Of a stretch of DNA of 7,268 bases, positions 1 through 7,026 are shown piece after piece. Under the pieces are notes generated by a model that saw only the letters and a list, made by a program, of their open reading frames with translations, ran no database searches and was not told the DNA's origin. The first letter of the stretch is position 1. Every line of letters starts with the position of its first letter. The stretch comes from CAZKTF01 sp964555565 (GTDB taxonomy: Bacteria; Planctomycetota; JAJSAM01; JAKLKS01): positions 1-7,268 of the forward strand of contig CAZKTF010000185.1 in NCBI GenBank assembly GCA_964555565.1, given 5' to 3'. Made by a program: the position numbers and the translations under genes.

Positions 1-2827
1 GATCCGCAAGGCTCTCCGCGCCTTCAACGGCCTCAGTTGTTACGACACGTCCACTTAGCTCCTCGAACTTGGCCAGGTAGTCCGTGCGTGTGCGGTTGAT
101 ACGGATCATCCGTAGGAGCTGGGCGCGGACCGCCGCCTTGAGTTGCTCCAGATCGAGGTTCTTGGTCCGCGATTTCGCGAACTTCCTCGCGAGCACCTCG
201 AAGTCGATGCTTGAGAGATCGATGATGCCCGTCGTGTCCCCCGCCGGTCGTTCCCGAACGAAGAACCCATCCGCAGCGATCGACTCATCGAGCAGGCGGC
301 CAACCTCGGCAAGGACAGCGGTCACGTCCGCAGCGCACCCCTCTCCCGTGCGCACGCGCATTGCGTCGGCAATTGTGCCGAGGCAGGCCACGGACGGCGT
401 GAACTCGACAGCGGCGGGATCAGGCTTGACCGCTCTGTAGAGCGCTCTTACAAGCCGCTCGTGGGCAAAGAACTCCTTGCGCATCTTGTCTGGCGAGATC
501 AGCACCTCGACCGCGGCGACAATCCGGGCCAGCCGATCCATGCCGCCCACCTCCGTCGCGAGAAGCGACGGCAGGTCCACGCCCTGGTCGCTACACCACC
601 GCATTGCCGAGGCCACGGAATCCCGAAGCTCCGCGACGAGCTCAGCCTTGTCGCGTACCGGCGTCATGCCAGCGCGGCTGGCCCCGTAGATCGCCAGCGC
701 CTTCTCCAGCGACGCGAGGACGTTCGCGTAGTCGACGATCAGCCCGCTATGCTTGCCAGGGAACACGCGGTTCGCCCGTGCGATCGTCTGCATCAAGGTG
801 TGGTTACGCATCGGCTTGTCGAGGTAAATCGTCGAGCAGCTTGGAACGTCGAACCCGGTGAGCCACATCGCGCAAAGGAACACGATGCGGAGTGGGTCGG
901 TCGCATCCTTGAACTTCTCGTCGAGTGCCTCGTCGTGCATCCGCTTGCGATGAGCCACGATGTCCAGGCCGAGCTTCCGCATGGTCTCGACCTCGTTCTG
1001 CGCGGCCGACACGATGACCGCCATGTCCGTCGTCGCGAGGATTTCCTTTCGCGCTTGGAGTTCTCGGATCCGGTCGGCGTCCGCCTTGGTCCCATTCGCG
1101 AGGAGCCGGTCGATCGCTCGCTTGACTCGTTCACTCTCTGCGGTCCAGTGCTTCCGTACCTTGTCATGCATCCGGAGCGCTGTCGCCTTGTCGATCGAGA
1201 CGACCATCGCCTTGCCAAGGAAGCCACGGCCGAGGAAGTGTCGCACAAGGTCCGCCGCAATAGACTCCAGACGATCGTCCCGAGTGATCAGGTGATACTG
1301 CCGCCCGAGCTCCCGCTCCAGTCGCGCCTCCTGCTCCTCGTCGATCCCCGCCGCCTCGATGAGTTCGTACATGTCCTCATTGAGGTCGGGGTTCTCGAGT
1401 TGCAGTTCTGGCGTACGGTTCTCGTAGAAGAGCCGCACTGTCGCTTCGTCCTCGGTCGCATCCTGGAAGTTGTAGGTCGAGACGTAGTCACCGAACTCCC
1501 GACGCGTGCGCTCCTCGCCGGCGATGAGCGGAGTCCCCGTGAACGCGAGGAAGACCGCATTCGGAAGGGCCGTGCGCATGTTCATCGCCAAGACGTCGTA
1601 CTGGCTGCGGTGCGCCTCGTCTGCCATCACAATCACGTCGCGCCGGTCGCAGAGGACCTCCGCCGTCCTGAACTTGTGGATCAGCGTGAAGACGTATCGG
1701 TGATTCTCGGCGAGGAGTTGCCGGAGGTGAGCACCACTCGTCGCGTGGCAGCGCTGACCTTCGGCCTCACTGACGGCACCACAGGTCTTGAACGTCTTCG
1801 CGATCTGCGTGTCGAGCTCGTCGCGGTCGGTGACGACAACGAACGTCCAGTTCCCCGCGTGCTTCCGCAGGAGCTTCTGTGAGAAGAACATCATCGCGAA
1901 GCTCTTGCCCGAGCCCTGCGTCTGCCAGAACACTCCACCACGACCGTGTCCGGCGCCGCGCGCGGCGAGCGCCGCGGCAACCGCGTTGTTCACGCCGAGA
2001 ACCTGGTGGTTCTGGGCGATCACCTTCACGAGTCCCGATGTGTGCTCGGAGAAGAGCGTGAAGTTCTCTACTAGGTCAAGAAGGCGCACCGGTTCGCACG
2101 TGGCGCGGATCATCACCTCGAGCGACACGCGCTTCGCCTCGTCCTCGCGTTCGACCCGTTGCCACTTGAAATAGTGGTCCCACTCCGCCGTAATCGATCC
2201 CACCCGGCTCTCGCCACCGTTGGACGCGATGAGGAACGCATTCGACCAGAAGAGTGCCGGGACGCCGTTCTGAGGGTGCTTGTAGCTGGTTAGGTTCTCG
2301 TCGAAGGCCGCGCGGGCGGCCACACCTGGCTTCTTTAGTTCGATGACTACAAAAGGCAGTCCGTTAACAAAGGCGATGAGGTCGGGGCGGCACGTGTAGA
2401 AGGGCCCGACGATCGTCATCTGGCTTACGAGCAGGAGGTCGTTCCGGGTCGGGTCCTTCCACTCGACGACACGGACGCGCTCTTCGCGCTCCCCGCCGCG
2501 GTCGCGATCAGCAATGACCACCGGAACACCGTCCTTGAGCAGGGCGTACACCTCGCGATTCGTCGCAGCGAGGCTCATCGCTGAGCGGTCCCGCGTCAGG
2601 GCGTCCACGGCTGCGGTGATCGCGGCCTCTGGCAGCTCAGGATTCAGATTGACAAGGCCGGCGCGCAGCCGTGGGAACAGAACGGTCTCGCTCGTGGTCT
2701 CGCGACCCAGTGTTCCCCCTGGGCCAAGGACCTCCTCCATCGCCGAGATGGTGTTCCAGCCGAGGTTGCCGAAGAGTCGAACGGCAGGGAGTTCAACGAG
2801 TTGCTCCTCGGTGAAGTCGTGTTCCAT
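1..2827 (-). CDS. hsdR: Type I restriction enzyme R subunit (HsdR), C-terminus beyond window
   Basis: This is the motor and nuclease subunit of a type I restriction enzyme. With HsdM and HsdS it pulls DNA past the bound complex using ATP and cuts unmethylated DNA far from the recognition site. I translated the whole frame: 942 codons from ATG at 2827 to the window edge, with no stop or frameshift. The N-terminal nuclease domain shows the PD-(D/E)xK pattern (D149, then E163-L-K165). The first helicase lobe has Walker A GSGKS (K308), DEAH at 403-406 and FTGTP at 429-433. The second lobe has LTGFD near 660 and the arginine-finger motif QTIARANR at 680-687. Family members are about 1,000-1,080 residues, so roughly 100 C-terminal residues probably lie beyond base 1. 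The ATG is preceded by GAGGTG at a 6-base distance. The gene begins 34 bases after the hsdS stop, as the last visible member of an hsdM-hsdS-hsdR operon. The family call is firm; the subtype (IA, IB, IC) is not determined. Confidence 0.96.
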   Translation of the reverse strand, partial: MEHDFTEEQLVELPAVRLFGNLGWNTISAMEEVLGPGGTLGRETTSETVLFPRLRAGLVNLNPELPEAAITAAVDALTRDRSAMSLAATNREVYALLKDGVPVVIADRDRGGEREERVRVVEWKDPTRNDLLLVSQMTIVGPFYTCRPDLIAFVNGLPFVVIELKKPGVAARAAFDENLTSYKHPQNGVPALFWSNAFLIASNGGESRVGSITAEWDHYFKWQRVEREDEAKRVSLEVMIRATCEPVRLLDLVENFTLFSEHTSGLVKVIAQNHQVLGVNNAVAAALAARGAGHGRGGVFWQTQGSGKSFAMMFFSQKLLRKHAGNWTFVVVTDRDELDTQIAKTFKTCGAVSEAEGQRCHATSGAHLRQLLAENHRYVFTLIHKFRTAEVLCDRRDVIVMADEAHRSQYDVLAMNMRTALPNAVFLAFTGTPLIAGEERTRREFGDYVSTYNFQDATEDEATVRLFYENRTPELQLENPDLNEDMYELIEAAGIDEEQEARLERELGRQYHLITRDDRLESIAADLVRHFLGRGFLGKAMVVSIDKATALRMHDKVRKHWTAESERVKRAIDRLLANGTKADADRIRELQARKEILATTDMAVIVSAAQNEVETMRKLGLDIVAHRKRMHDEALDEKFKDATDPLRIVFLCAMWLTGFDVPSCSTIYLDKPMRNHTLMQTIARANRVFPGKHSGLIVDYANVLASLEKALAIYGASRAGMTPVRDKAELVAELRDSVASAMRWCSDQGVDLPSLLATEVGGMDRLARIVAAVEVLISPDKMRKEFFAHERLVRALYRAVKPDPAAVEFTPSVACLGTIADAMRVRTGEGCAADVTAVLAEVGRLLDESIAADGFFVRERPAGDTTGIIDLSSIDFEVLARKFAKSRTKNLDLEQLKAAVRAQLLRMIRINRTRTDYLAKFEELSGRVVTTEAVEGAESLAD

Positions 2828-2833
2828 CACCGA

Positions 2834-2839
2834 CACCTC
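2834..2839 (-). promoter_or_regulatory. Ribosome binding site of hsdR
   Basis: GAGGTG lies 6 bases upstream of the ATG at 2827, inside the 34-base gap after hsdS. It supports this ATG as the start. A GTG codon sits directly before the ATG in the same frame, but it is a base-for-base poorer candidate with tighter spacing. Confidence 0.6.
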
Positions 2840-2861
2840 GAATCCCAGCGCATTGCTCTGG

Positions 2862-4085
2862 TCATCCTATGGGGACCATCGCGTCGAGGGCAACGCGTCC
2901 GGAGAGGAGGCGGGGCAGCAGGAGATCGCGTGCGCGACCCAGCACGTCAATTCGAGCACGGAGGACCTGTGAGTACTCGAGCATAGGACCCACCATGCGG
3001 CAGTAGGCTCGGATTGACTCTTCGGAAGGCACAGGCACCTCGATGCGAGATAGCCCCTCGTTGGTGAGCGACATCTGCGTTGCTCCGCTGCAGTACATGT
3101 CCTTCAGCTTGTGGAACGCCTCCGACCCAAGCGTCGTGACCAAGAAGGGGAAGAAGTCTGGATCGAGCGAGTCGAACCCTGCAAATCCCGACGAGAGGAT
3201 CGAGCGCTCTGCTCGATCGGCATCGTGCTGTCCATACCACGGCGTCTTGCTTGTGTCCTTCATGCGCGCAAACCATGCCGTGTAGGCACGGGGTTGCTTC
3301 TGTGCTCGGCTGGGACGCTCCTCGTAGGCATACTCGCAACCTTGCCCTACGAACCACGGCCCATCCACATCTGCCGTTGCGAAGTAGGTCTTCGTCCCCT
3401 CATAAGGCTTCACGCTGTCGGAAACGAACCTCCACTGGGGGACCTTGTCTATCGGCACACGACGCACGACTCCGCCCATGGCACCACGACCAGCTATCGC
3501 CTGGCCGAAGAGGGCGCAGACCATCTCCTCCAGGATTGTCATTCGGCGCTGGTTGTTCGCGATCAGGTCGTCGTAGGAACGGAGGACGCTCGCAATGCGC
3601 CGCTGCACGCCTACTTCCGGCACCTCCACTGAGACCTGGGCGATCCGAGAGGGAGCGGTGTGCCGAACCTTGACGCCCGTTGCCGAGGCCCTGATCTGCT
3701 GGCGGACCGTTTTCGTGTTGAACAGAAAGTAGAGGAATCCGCGATCGGTGGACGTCGGGTCGATCTCTGTGACCAAGCCGATTCGCTGGTTGTGGAGGTA
3801 CTTGCCGCCACGTGGGACAACTGCACTACTTCCGAGTAGACCCTCTGCTTGCTCCGTCATCGCAATGATCAATGCCCCCTCCGCCAGCACGTAGGCCTCG
3901 GGGACCGGCCCCGTGTACCACTTCTCCTTGGCGCCCTTTGGCTTGAAGCCGCCGCCTTCGTGAAAGTTCCCGGGTGTCACCACGACGTGGGATCCAGTGT
4001 CAGCGAAGTGCCTTCCCTCGAAGGCGTAGCCGTGCTTGACCTCGAGGAGGTCTCCCAATTGGCACCGACGCCAGCCCTTGATCAC
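2862..4085 (-). CDS. hsdS: Type I restriction-modification specificity subunit (HsdS)
   Basis: This is the DNA-recognition subunit. It is needed for both methylation and restriction and sets the two half-sites of a bipartite target. At 407 residues it has the usual full-length layout. TRD1 spans about 1-155 and starts with the typical W..C.LGDLLEV.HGYAF. A conserved helical spacer (about 157-200) includes QRRIASVLRSYDDLI and NNQRRM. TRD2 spans about 205-352, with the common RPSRA, FARM and SSGFA elements. A second conserved helix (about 355-398) ends in RDLLLPRLLSG. The two helical regions are the known contact surfaces for the two HsdM copies and set the spacer length. The start is GTG, whose first four bases (GTGA) overlap the hsdM stop. 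A GAGGAG lies 11 bases upstream within the end of hsdM. The stop is 34 bases before hsdR. The recognition sequence cannot be read from the protein by eye. Both TRDs appear complete, so this is not a half-S gene. Confidence 0.96.
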   Translation of the reverse strand: MIKGWRRCQLGDLLEVKHGYAFEGRHFADTGSHVVVTPGNFHEGGGFKPKGAKEKWYTGPVPEAYVLAEGALIIAMTEQAEGLLGSSAVVPRGGKYLHNQRIGLVTEIDPTSTDRGFLYFLFNTKTVRQQIRASATGVKVRHTAPSRIAQVSVEVPEVGVQRRIASVLRSYDDLIANNQRRMTILEEMVCALFGQAIAGRGAMGGVVRRVPIDKVPQWRFVSDSVKPYEGTKTYFATADVDGPWFVGQGCEYAYEERPSRAQKQPRAYTAWFARMKDTSKTPWYGQHDADRAERSILSSGFAGFDSLDPDFFPFLVTTLGSEAFHKLKDMYCSGATQMSLTNEGLSRIEVPVPSEESIRAYCRMVGPMLEYSQVLRARIDVLGRARDLLLPRLLSGRVALDAMVPIG

Positions 4086-5692
4086 GATTCCAGAATCTCC
4101 TCAGCATTCCGCCGGATCGTTTTCTCTAACTTCTGCGCTGAGGCCGTTCGCGTCTCGAACTCCTCGTGCATTGCGGCAAAGTGCTCCTTGAAGTCCTCAT
4201 CGCTGACGTCCTCACCTGGCGCCACACCGACATACCGCCCAGGGTTGAGCGACCAGCCCTGCTTCGCAATGTCCGCCTGTGTCGCGGCGCGGCAGAGCCC
4301 AGCCACATCAGCGTACTTCGGCTTCCTCCCGAACACCTCTGCGACCTTCGCCCGCGCCTCTTCGCCGCCGAGGGTGAAGTCGAGATCCTCGTCGCGGTAG
4401 AGCCGTACAACATTCGCGAGGAAGCCGACCTGCGAAGGGGTCCACTCGCGATGCGCACGGTCAATCTGGCGGTAGATGTGCCGAGCGTCGATGAACAAGA
4501 CGCGGTCCGCGCGCGGCGTGCCCTTCTTCCCGCGGTCGAGGAACCACAGGGTCACGGGGAGCGTGACCGTATAGAACATGTTCGAGCCGACAGCGACGAC
4601 CGCGTCCACGGCACGGTCATCGACGAGCCTGCGGCGAATGTCCTGCTCCGACGAGCGCGCGTCGGACGCCGAGTTCGCCATCACGAAGCCTGCTCGGCCC
4701 TTCGACCCAAGCGCCGAGTAGAAGAGCTGGATCCAGAGGTAGTTGGCGTTGTCGGCTTTCGGCAGAGCGAACGGGTACCGGCGGCCGGGACCAACATCGC
4801 CGGCGAGTCGCTCCTTGTCGACGGCGTCCACGTTGAACGGGGGATTCGCCAGCACGAAGTCGAAACGGGCCGTCGCCTTGTGGAGGTCCTCGTAGTACGT
4901 GATCGCCTGGCGGATCTCGCCCTCGAGCCCGTGAATGGCAAGGTTGAGGCGGCACAGGTTGACGGTTTCCGACTCCTTCTCCTGGCCGAAGAGCGCGAGC
5001 TCGGCGTTCGGGTTCTTGCGGTGCTCGGCGACGAACCGCGCGCTTTGCACGAACATGCCGCCCGATCCACATGCCGGATCGAGGATGCGGCCATGGAAGG
5101 GCTCGATCGACTCGACGAGCAAACGGACGATGCTGCTCGGCGTGTAGAACTCGCCGCCGCCGCGACCCTCGCTCATCGCGAACGCGCCCAGGAAGTACTC
5201 GTAGATCCTCCCGAACGCGTCGTAGTCGATCGACGCCGGGATCTCCGAGACCGTCTTCAACAGCTCCTTCAGGACGCTGCCCTTGAAGACGGCGTAGGTC
5301 TTCGGGAGAACGCCCGCGAGCTGCGGATTCTGCCTCTCGATCTCTCGCATTGCATCGTTGACGGCCTTGCCGACGTCCGAACCCTCGGGCAGGTTGAGGA
5401 GGAAGTCGTAGCGTGCCTCTGGCACGAGGTAGAGCACGCCGTCGGCGTGGTACGCGTTCGGCTCGTCCACGCGTGAACCGCGCCGCGCGGACGCGGTCGC
5501 CTTCCCCAACTTTGCGCGCTGGGCGGCGAACCGGACCTCGGCGAAGCGCAGAAAGATGAGGCCGAGCACGGGCGCCGAGTACTGCGATGCTTTCAGCCCG
5601 GAGTTGGCCCGGAGTTGGTCGGCTGCATCCCAGAGGCGCTTCTCAAGAGCGTCGGTGGCGGCGTCCTTCTCCGGCGGCGCGATCCACTTCAT
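4082..5692 (-). CDS. hsdM: Type I restriction-modification N6-adenine methyltransferase subunit (HsdM)
   Basis: This is the modification subunit. It transfers a methyl group from S-adenosylmethionine to the N6 of adenine in the HsdS target. Two copies join one HsdS. From ATG at 5692 the protein is 536 residues, a normal HsdM length. The helical N-terminal domain starts with MKWIAPPEKD, followed by LEKRLWDAADQLRANSGLK and then LGLIFLRFAEVRF, all typical of this family. The catalytic domain has GEFYTP, the AdoMet-binding motif DPACGSGG (205-212) and the adenine-flipping motif NPPF (283-286). The open frame extends up to 5983, but those extra 97 residues do not resemble HsdM. The ATG at 5692 begins exactly at the family's usual N-terminus and has AAGGA 7 bases upstream. 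In-frame ATGs at 5743 and 5752 are the main alternatives. The gene is first in the operon. No catalytic residue appears to be missing. Confidence 0.96.
   Translation of the reverse strand: MKWIAPPEKDAATDALEKRLWDAADQLRANSGLKASQYSAPVLGLIFLRFAEVRFAAQRAKLGKATASARRGSRVDEPNAYHADGVLYLVPEARYDFLLNLPEGSDVGKAVNDAMREIERQNPQLAGVLPKTYAVFKGSVLKELLKTVSEIPASIDYDAFGRIYEYFLGAFAMSEGRGGGEFYTPSSIVRLLVESIEPFHGRILDPACGSGGMFVQSARFVAEHRKNPNAELALFGQEKESETVNLCRLNLAIHGLEGEIRQAITYYEDLHKATARFDFVLANPPFNVDAVDKERLAGDVGPGRRYPFALPKADNANYLWIQLFYSALGSKGRAGFVMANSASDARSSEQDIRRRLVDDRAVDAVVAVGSNMFYTVTLPVTLWFLDRGKKGTPRADRVLFIDARHIYRQIDRAHREWTPSQVGFLANVVRLYRDEDLDFTLGGEEARAKVAEVFGRKPKYADVAGLCRAATQADIAKQGWSLNPGRYVGVAPGEDVSDEDFKEHFAAMHEEFETRTASAQKLEKTIRRNAEEILES
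4097..4102 (-). promoter_or_regulatory. Ribosome binding site of hsdS, inside the end of hsdM
   Basis: GAGGAG lies 11 bases before the GTG start of hsdS, within the last hsdM codons. With the 4-base GTGA overlap it points to translational coupling of hsdS to hsdM, a common way to keep the two subunits in ratio. The spacing is slightly long and the start is not ATG, so initiation may be modest. Confidence 0.5.
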
Positions 5693-5699
5693 GCGCTTG

Positions 5700-5704
5700 T
5701 CCTT
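5700..5704 (-). promoter_or_regulatory. Ribosome binding site of hsdM
   Basis: AAGGA lies 7 bases upstream of the ATG at 5692. This good spacing favours that start over the in-frame ATGs at 5743 and 5752. The one at 5743 has a similar AAGGA, but only a few bases away, too close for efficient use. Confidence 0.5.
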
Positions 5705-5826
5705 GTCCCGATCTGGGATGGAACGGTGACTCGCGACGGGCATGTCCTTCATGTCCGCCCTGCGGTTCCGACTCCCATCGCCTGAGCTGCAGGCTCCCGA
5801 TGCTACCCCAGCCGGGGTGTCCGGCG

Positions 5827-5838
5827 GGTCGATCGACC
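5827..5838. repeat. 12-bp perfect palindrome GGTCGATCGACC upstream of hsdM
   Basis: The sequence GGTCGATCGACC equals its own reverse complement. It sits about 135 bases upstream of the hsdM start, where an operator could lie. A 12-bp perfect palindrome is expected by chance in a few to ten percent of 300-base stretches, and GATC/CGATCG words are frequent in this DNA. It may therefore have no function. Confidence 0.3.
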
Positions 5839-5849
5839 GAGTTCGAGGC

Positions 5850-5866
5850 CAAGCACGCCATGCTTG
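5850..5866. repeat. Short inverted repeat CAAGCA-N5-TGCTTG upstream of hsdM
   Basis: Two 6-base arms, CAAGCA and TGCTTG, are separated by five bases. The repeat lies 12 bases from the 12-bp palindrome. The stem is too short and lacks a T run, so it is not a terminator. A protein-binding site is possible but unproven. Confidence 0.25.
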
Positions 5867-5937
5867 CCCGCTGACGACAGCATCTGCACGGGGCATGTTC
5901 AAGGCCCCCCCGGCGCATGCTGCCCTAGACTGAGAGC

Positions 5938-6009
5938 ATGGCGGAGCCTGACCTCTCGAAGTTCCTGACCTTCGTGCAGCCACTCACAACTTGCGTATCG
6001 GCCACTTGA
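5938..6009 (+). pseudogene. Possible start of a divergent gene cut by the insertion sequence (23 codons)
   Basis: A plus-strand frame opens with ATG at 5938, reads MAEPDLSKFLTFVQPL and then TTCVSAT, and stops at 6009, just short of the transposase stop codon on the other strand. The first 16 residues read like an ordinary protein N-terminus. The last few codons could already be insertion-sequence DNA. A weak GAGAG lies almost adjacent to the ATG, so initiation is not well supported. If real, it would be the remnant of a gene divergent from hsdM. It may equally be a chance frame in GC-rich DNA. I do not recognise a family. Confidence 0.2.
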
Positions 6010-6011
6010 CC

Positions 6012-7025
6012 CTACCTCCTCCGGCGCGGGTTCGGGTGGGCGAACCGCCCGGGCCCCGAAGCGTAGAGGGCTTCTTGCGTCGGCGCCTTCACCCGCCCGG
6101 CGATGCCGAGCATCGTCTGGAAGGCGGCGAAGAGGTTGTGCCGCCGGTTGAAGCGGAAGACGAACTCGTTGAGGTAGCCCTGCAAGTGCTTCCCCTTGGT
6201 CCCTCCCTCGGGTGCCCGGCCCACGGCCCCATGAAAGGTGCCGAGGAGCCAGGTCTTCAGGTTGGACACGGCGAGGTGGTAGTGCCTGAGAACGGAGTCC
6301 GGGTCCAAGCCGCGGGCCGTGGACTCGACCTCGTGCGGGAAGCCGAACTCCGGGAGGATGTTGTACGCCTCCAACCCGTCCGTCACCACCGTCGCCCCGT
6401 CCTCGATGGTCTCCAGCGCGAAGTCCACCAGCACCGGCTGGATCGCGTTGTCGATGTGCCGGAAGCGGGCGCGGGCGGGGTAGGTGGAGACCTCCCCGGT
6501 CTTTGGGTTCGTCCGCTCGCGGACCTCGACGGCCCCGACGACGAGGTACTTGCCCTCGGCTCCCCGCCCGCGCTTGCCCTCCTGCGGCCCTCCGATGTAG
6601 GACTCGTCCACCTCCACGCGGCCCGTGAGCCGGGAGCGGTCCGGAGCCACCATCGCCGCCCGCAACTTCTGGAGGATGTTCCATGCGGTCTCGTAGTTGC
6701 CGATCTTGAGGTCCCTCTGCAACTGCTTCGCCGAGAGGCCCCGCTTGTCCGTGACCATGAGGTAGGCGGCCTGGAGCCAGGTGCAGAGGGGGAGCTTGGT
6801 GTTCTCCATGACCGTCCCGGCGGTCGCGGAGAAGATGTACCCGCACTTGGAGCAGCGGAGCCCTCCCTTGCGGTCCTTTCGATCGTAGATCTTCTCCTCG
6901 CCGCACTTGGGGCACCCGACACCGTCCGGCCAGCGGGACTCCGCGACGAACCGCAGACACGCCTTCTCGTCCGGGAACATCCGGAAGAACTCGGGGATGG
7001 AGCGGGGGAAGTCAGGGCGAGCCAC
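6012..7025 (-). CDS. IS1595 family transposase (ISXO2-like)
   Basis: This is the transposase that cuts and joins the ends of the insertion sequence. The protein is 337 residues from GTG at 7025. The N-terminal zinc ribbon has CPKC (C38, C41) and CSKC (C58, C61). A helical segment follows, with LSAKQLQRDL and YETAWNILQKLR. The ISXO2-like catalytic core has VEVDESYIGG (D140), VVTDGLEAYN (D216), a HYHLAVSNLKTWL segment (N255, K257) and YLNEFVFRFNRR (E287). D140 and D216 are the first two metal ligands. In this family the third position varies, and I cannot decide between N255 and E287. The C-terminus ends in a basic tail, PNPRRRR. The GTG start has AAGAGGA 6 bases upstream. The frame could be opened further by a TTG at 7106, but that would overlap the upstream frame, and the extra residues do not look like the family. 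No stop or frameshift is seen, so it appears intact. Confidence 0.92.
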   Translation of the reverse strand: MARPDFPRSIPEFFRMFPDEKACLRFVAESRWPDGVGCPKCGEEKIYDRKDRKGGLRCSKCGYIFSATAGTVMENTKLPLCTWLQAAYLMVTDKRGLSAKQLQRDLKIGNYETAWNILQKLRAAMVAPDRSRLTGRVEVDESYIGGPQEGKRGRGAEGKYLVVGAVEVRERTNPKTGEVSTYPARARFRHIDNAIQPVLVDFALETIEDGATVVTDGLEAYNILPEFGFPHEVESTARGLDPDSVLRHYHLAVSNLKTWLLGTFHGAVGRAPEGGTKGKHLQGYLNEFVFRFNRRHNLFAAFQTMLGIAGRVKAPTQEALYASGPGRFAHPNPRRRR

Positions 7026-7026
7026 G

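Larger units (their letters stand above)
5693..6011. other. Region between hsdM and the transposase gene, about 320 bases, no clear gene
   Basis: This stretch must hold the promoter of the hsdMSR operon unless transcription comes from the insertion sequence. I found no convincing -35/-10 pair on either strand, which is not unusual in GC-rich genomes. It contains a 12-bp palindrome (5827-5838), a short inverted repeat (5850-5866), a run of seven C on the plus strand near 5905-5911 and a 23-codon plus-strand frame (5938-6009). No stem followed by a T run was seen, so there is no obvious rho-independent terminator after the transposase. Read-through from the element into hsdM is therefore possible. 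Confidence 0.6.

Noticed and set aside
461..1882. 473-codon plus-strand open frame
   Set aside because: It is antisense in exact codon register to hsdR, whose motifs (GSGKS, DEAH, PD...ExK) are unmistakable. Its own translation is rich in R, V, E, L and H without a recognisable domain.
4166..5476. 436-codon plus-strand open frame
   Set aside because: It is the antisense shadow of hsdM in the same codon register. There is no family-like sequence.
5693..5983. 97-residue N-terminal extension of hsdM up to the first in-frame start
   Set aside because: The extra residues are compositionally like random GC-rich translation and are absent from the HsdM family. The ATG at 5692 has its own AAGGA and starts at the usual N-terminus.
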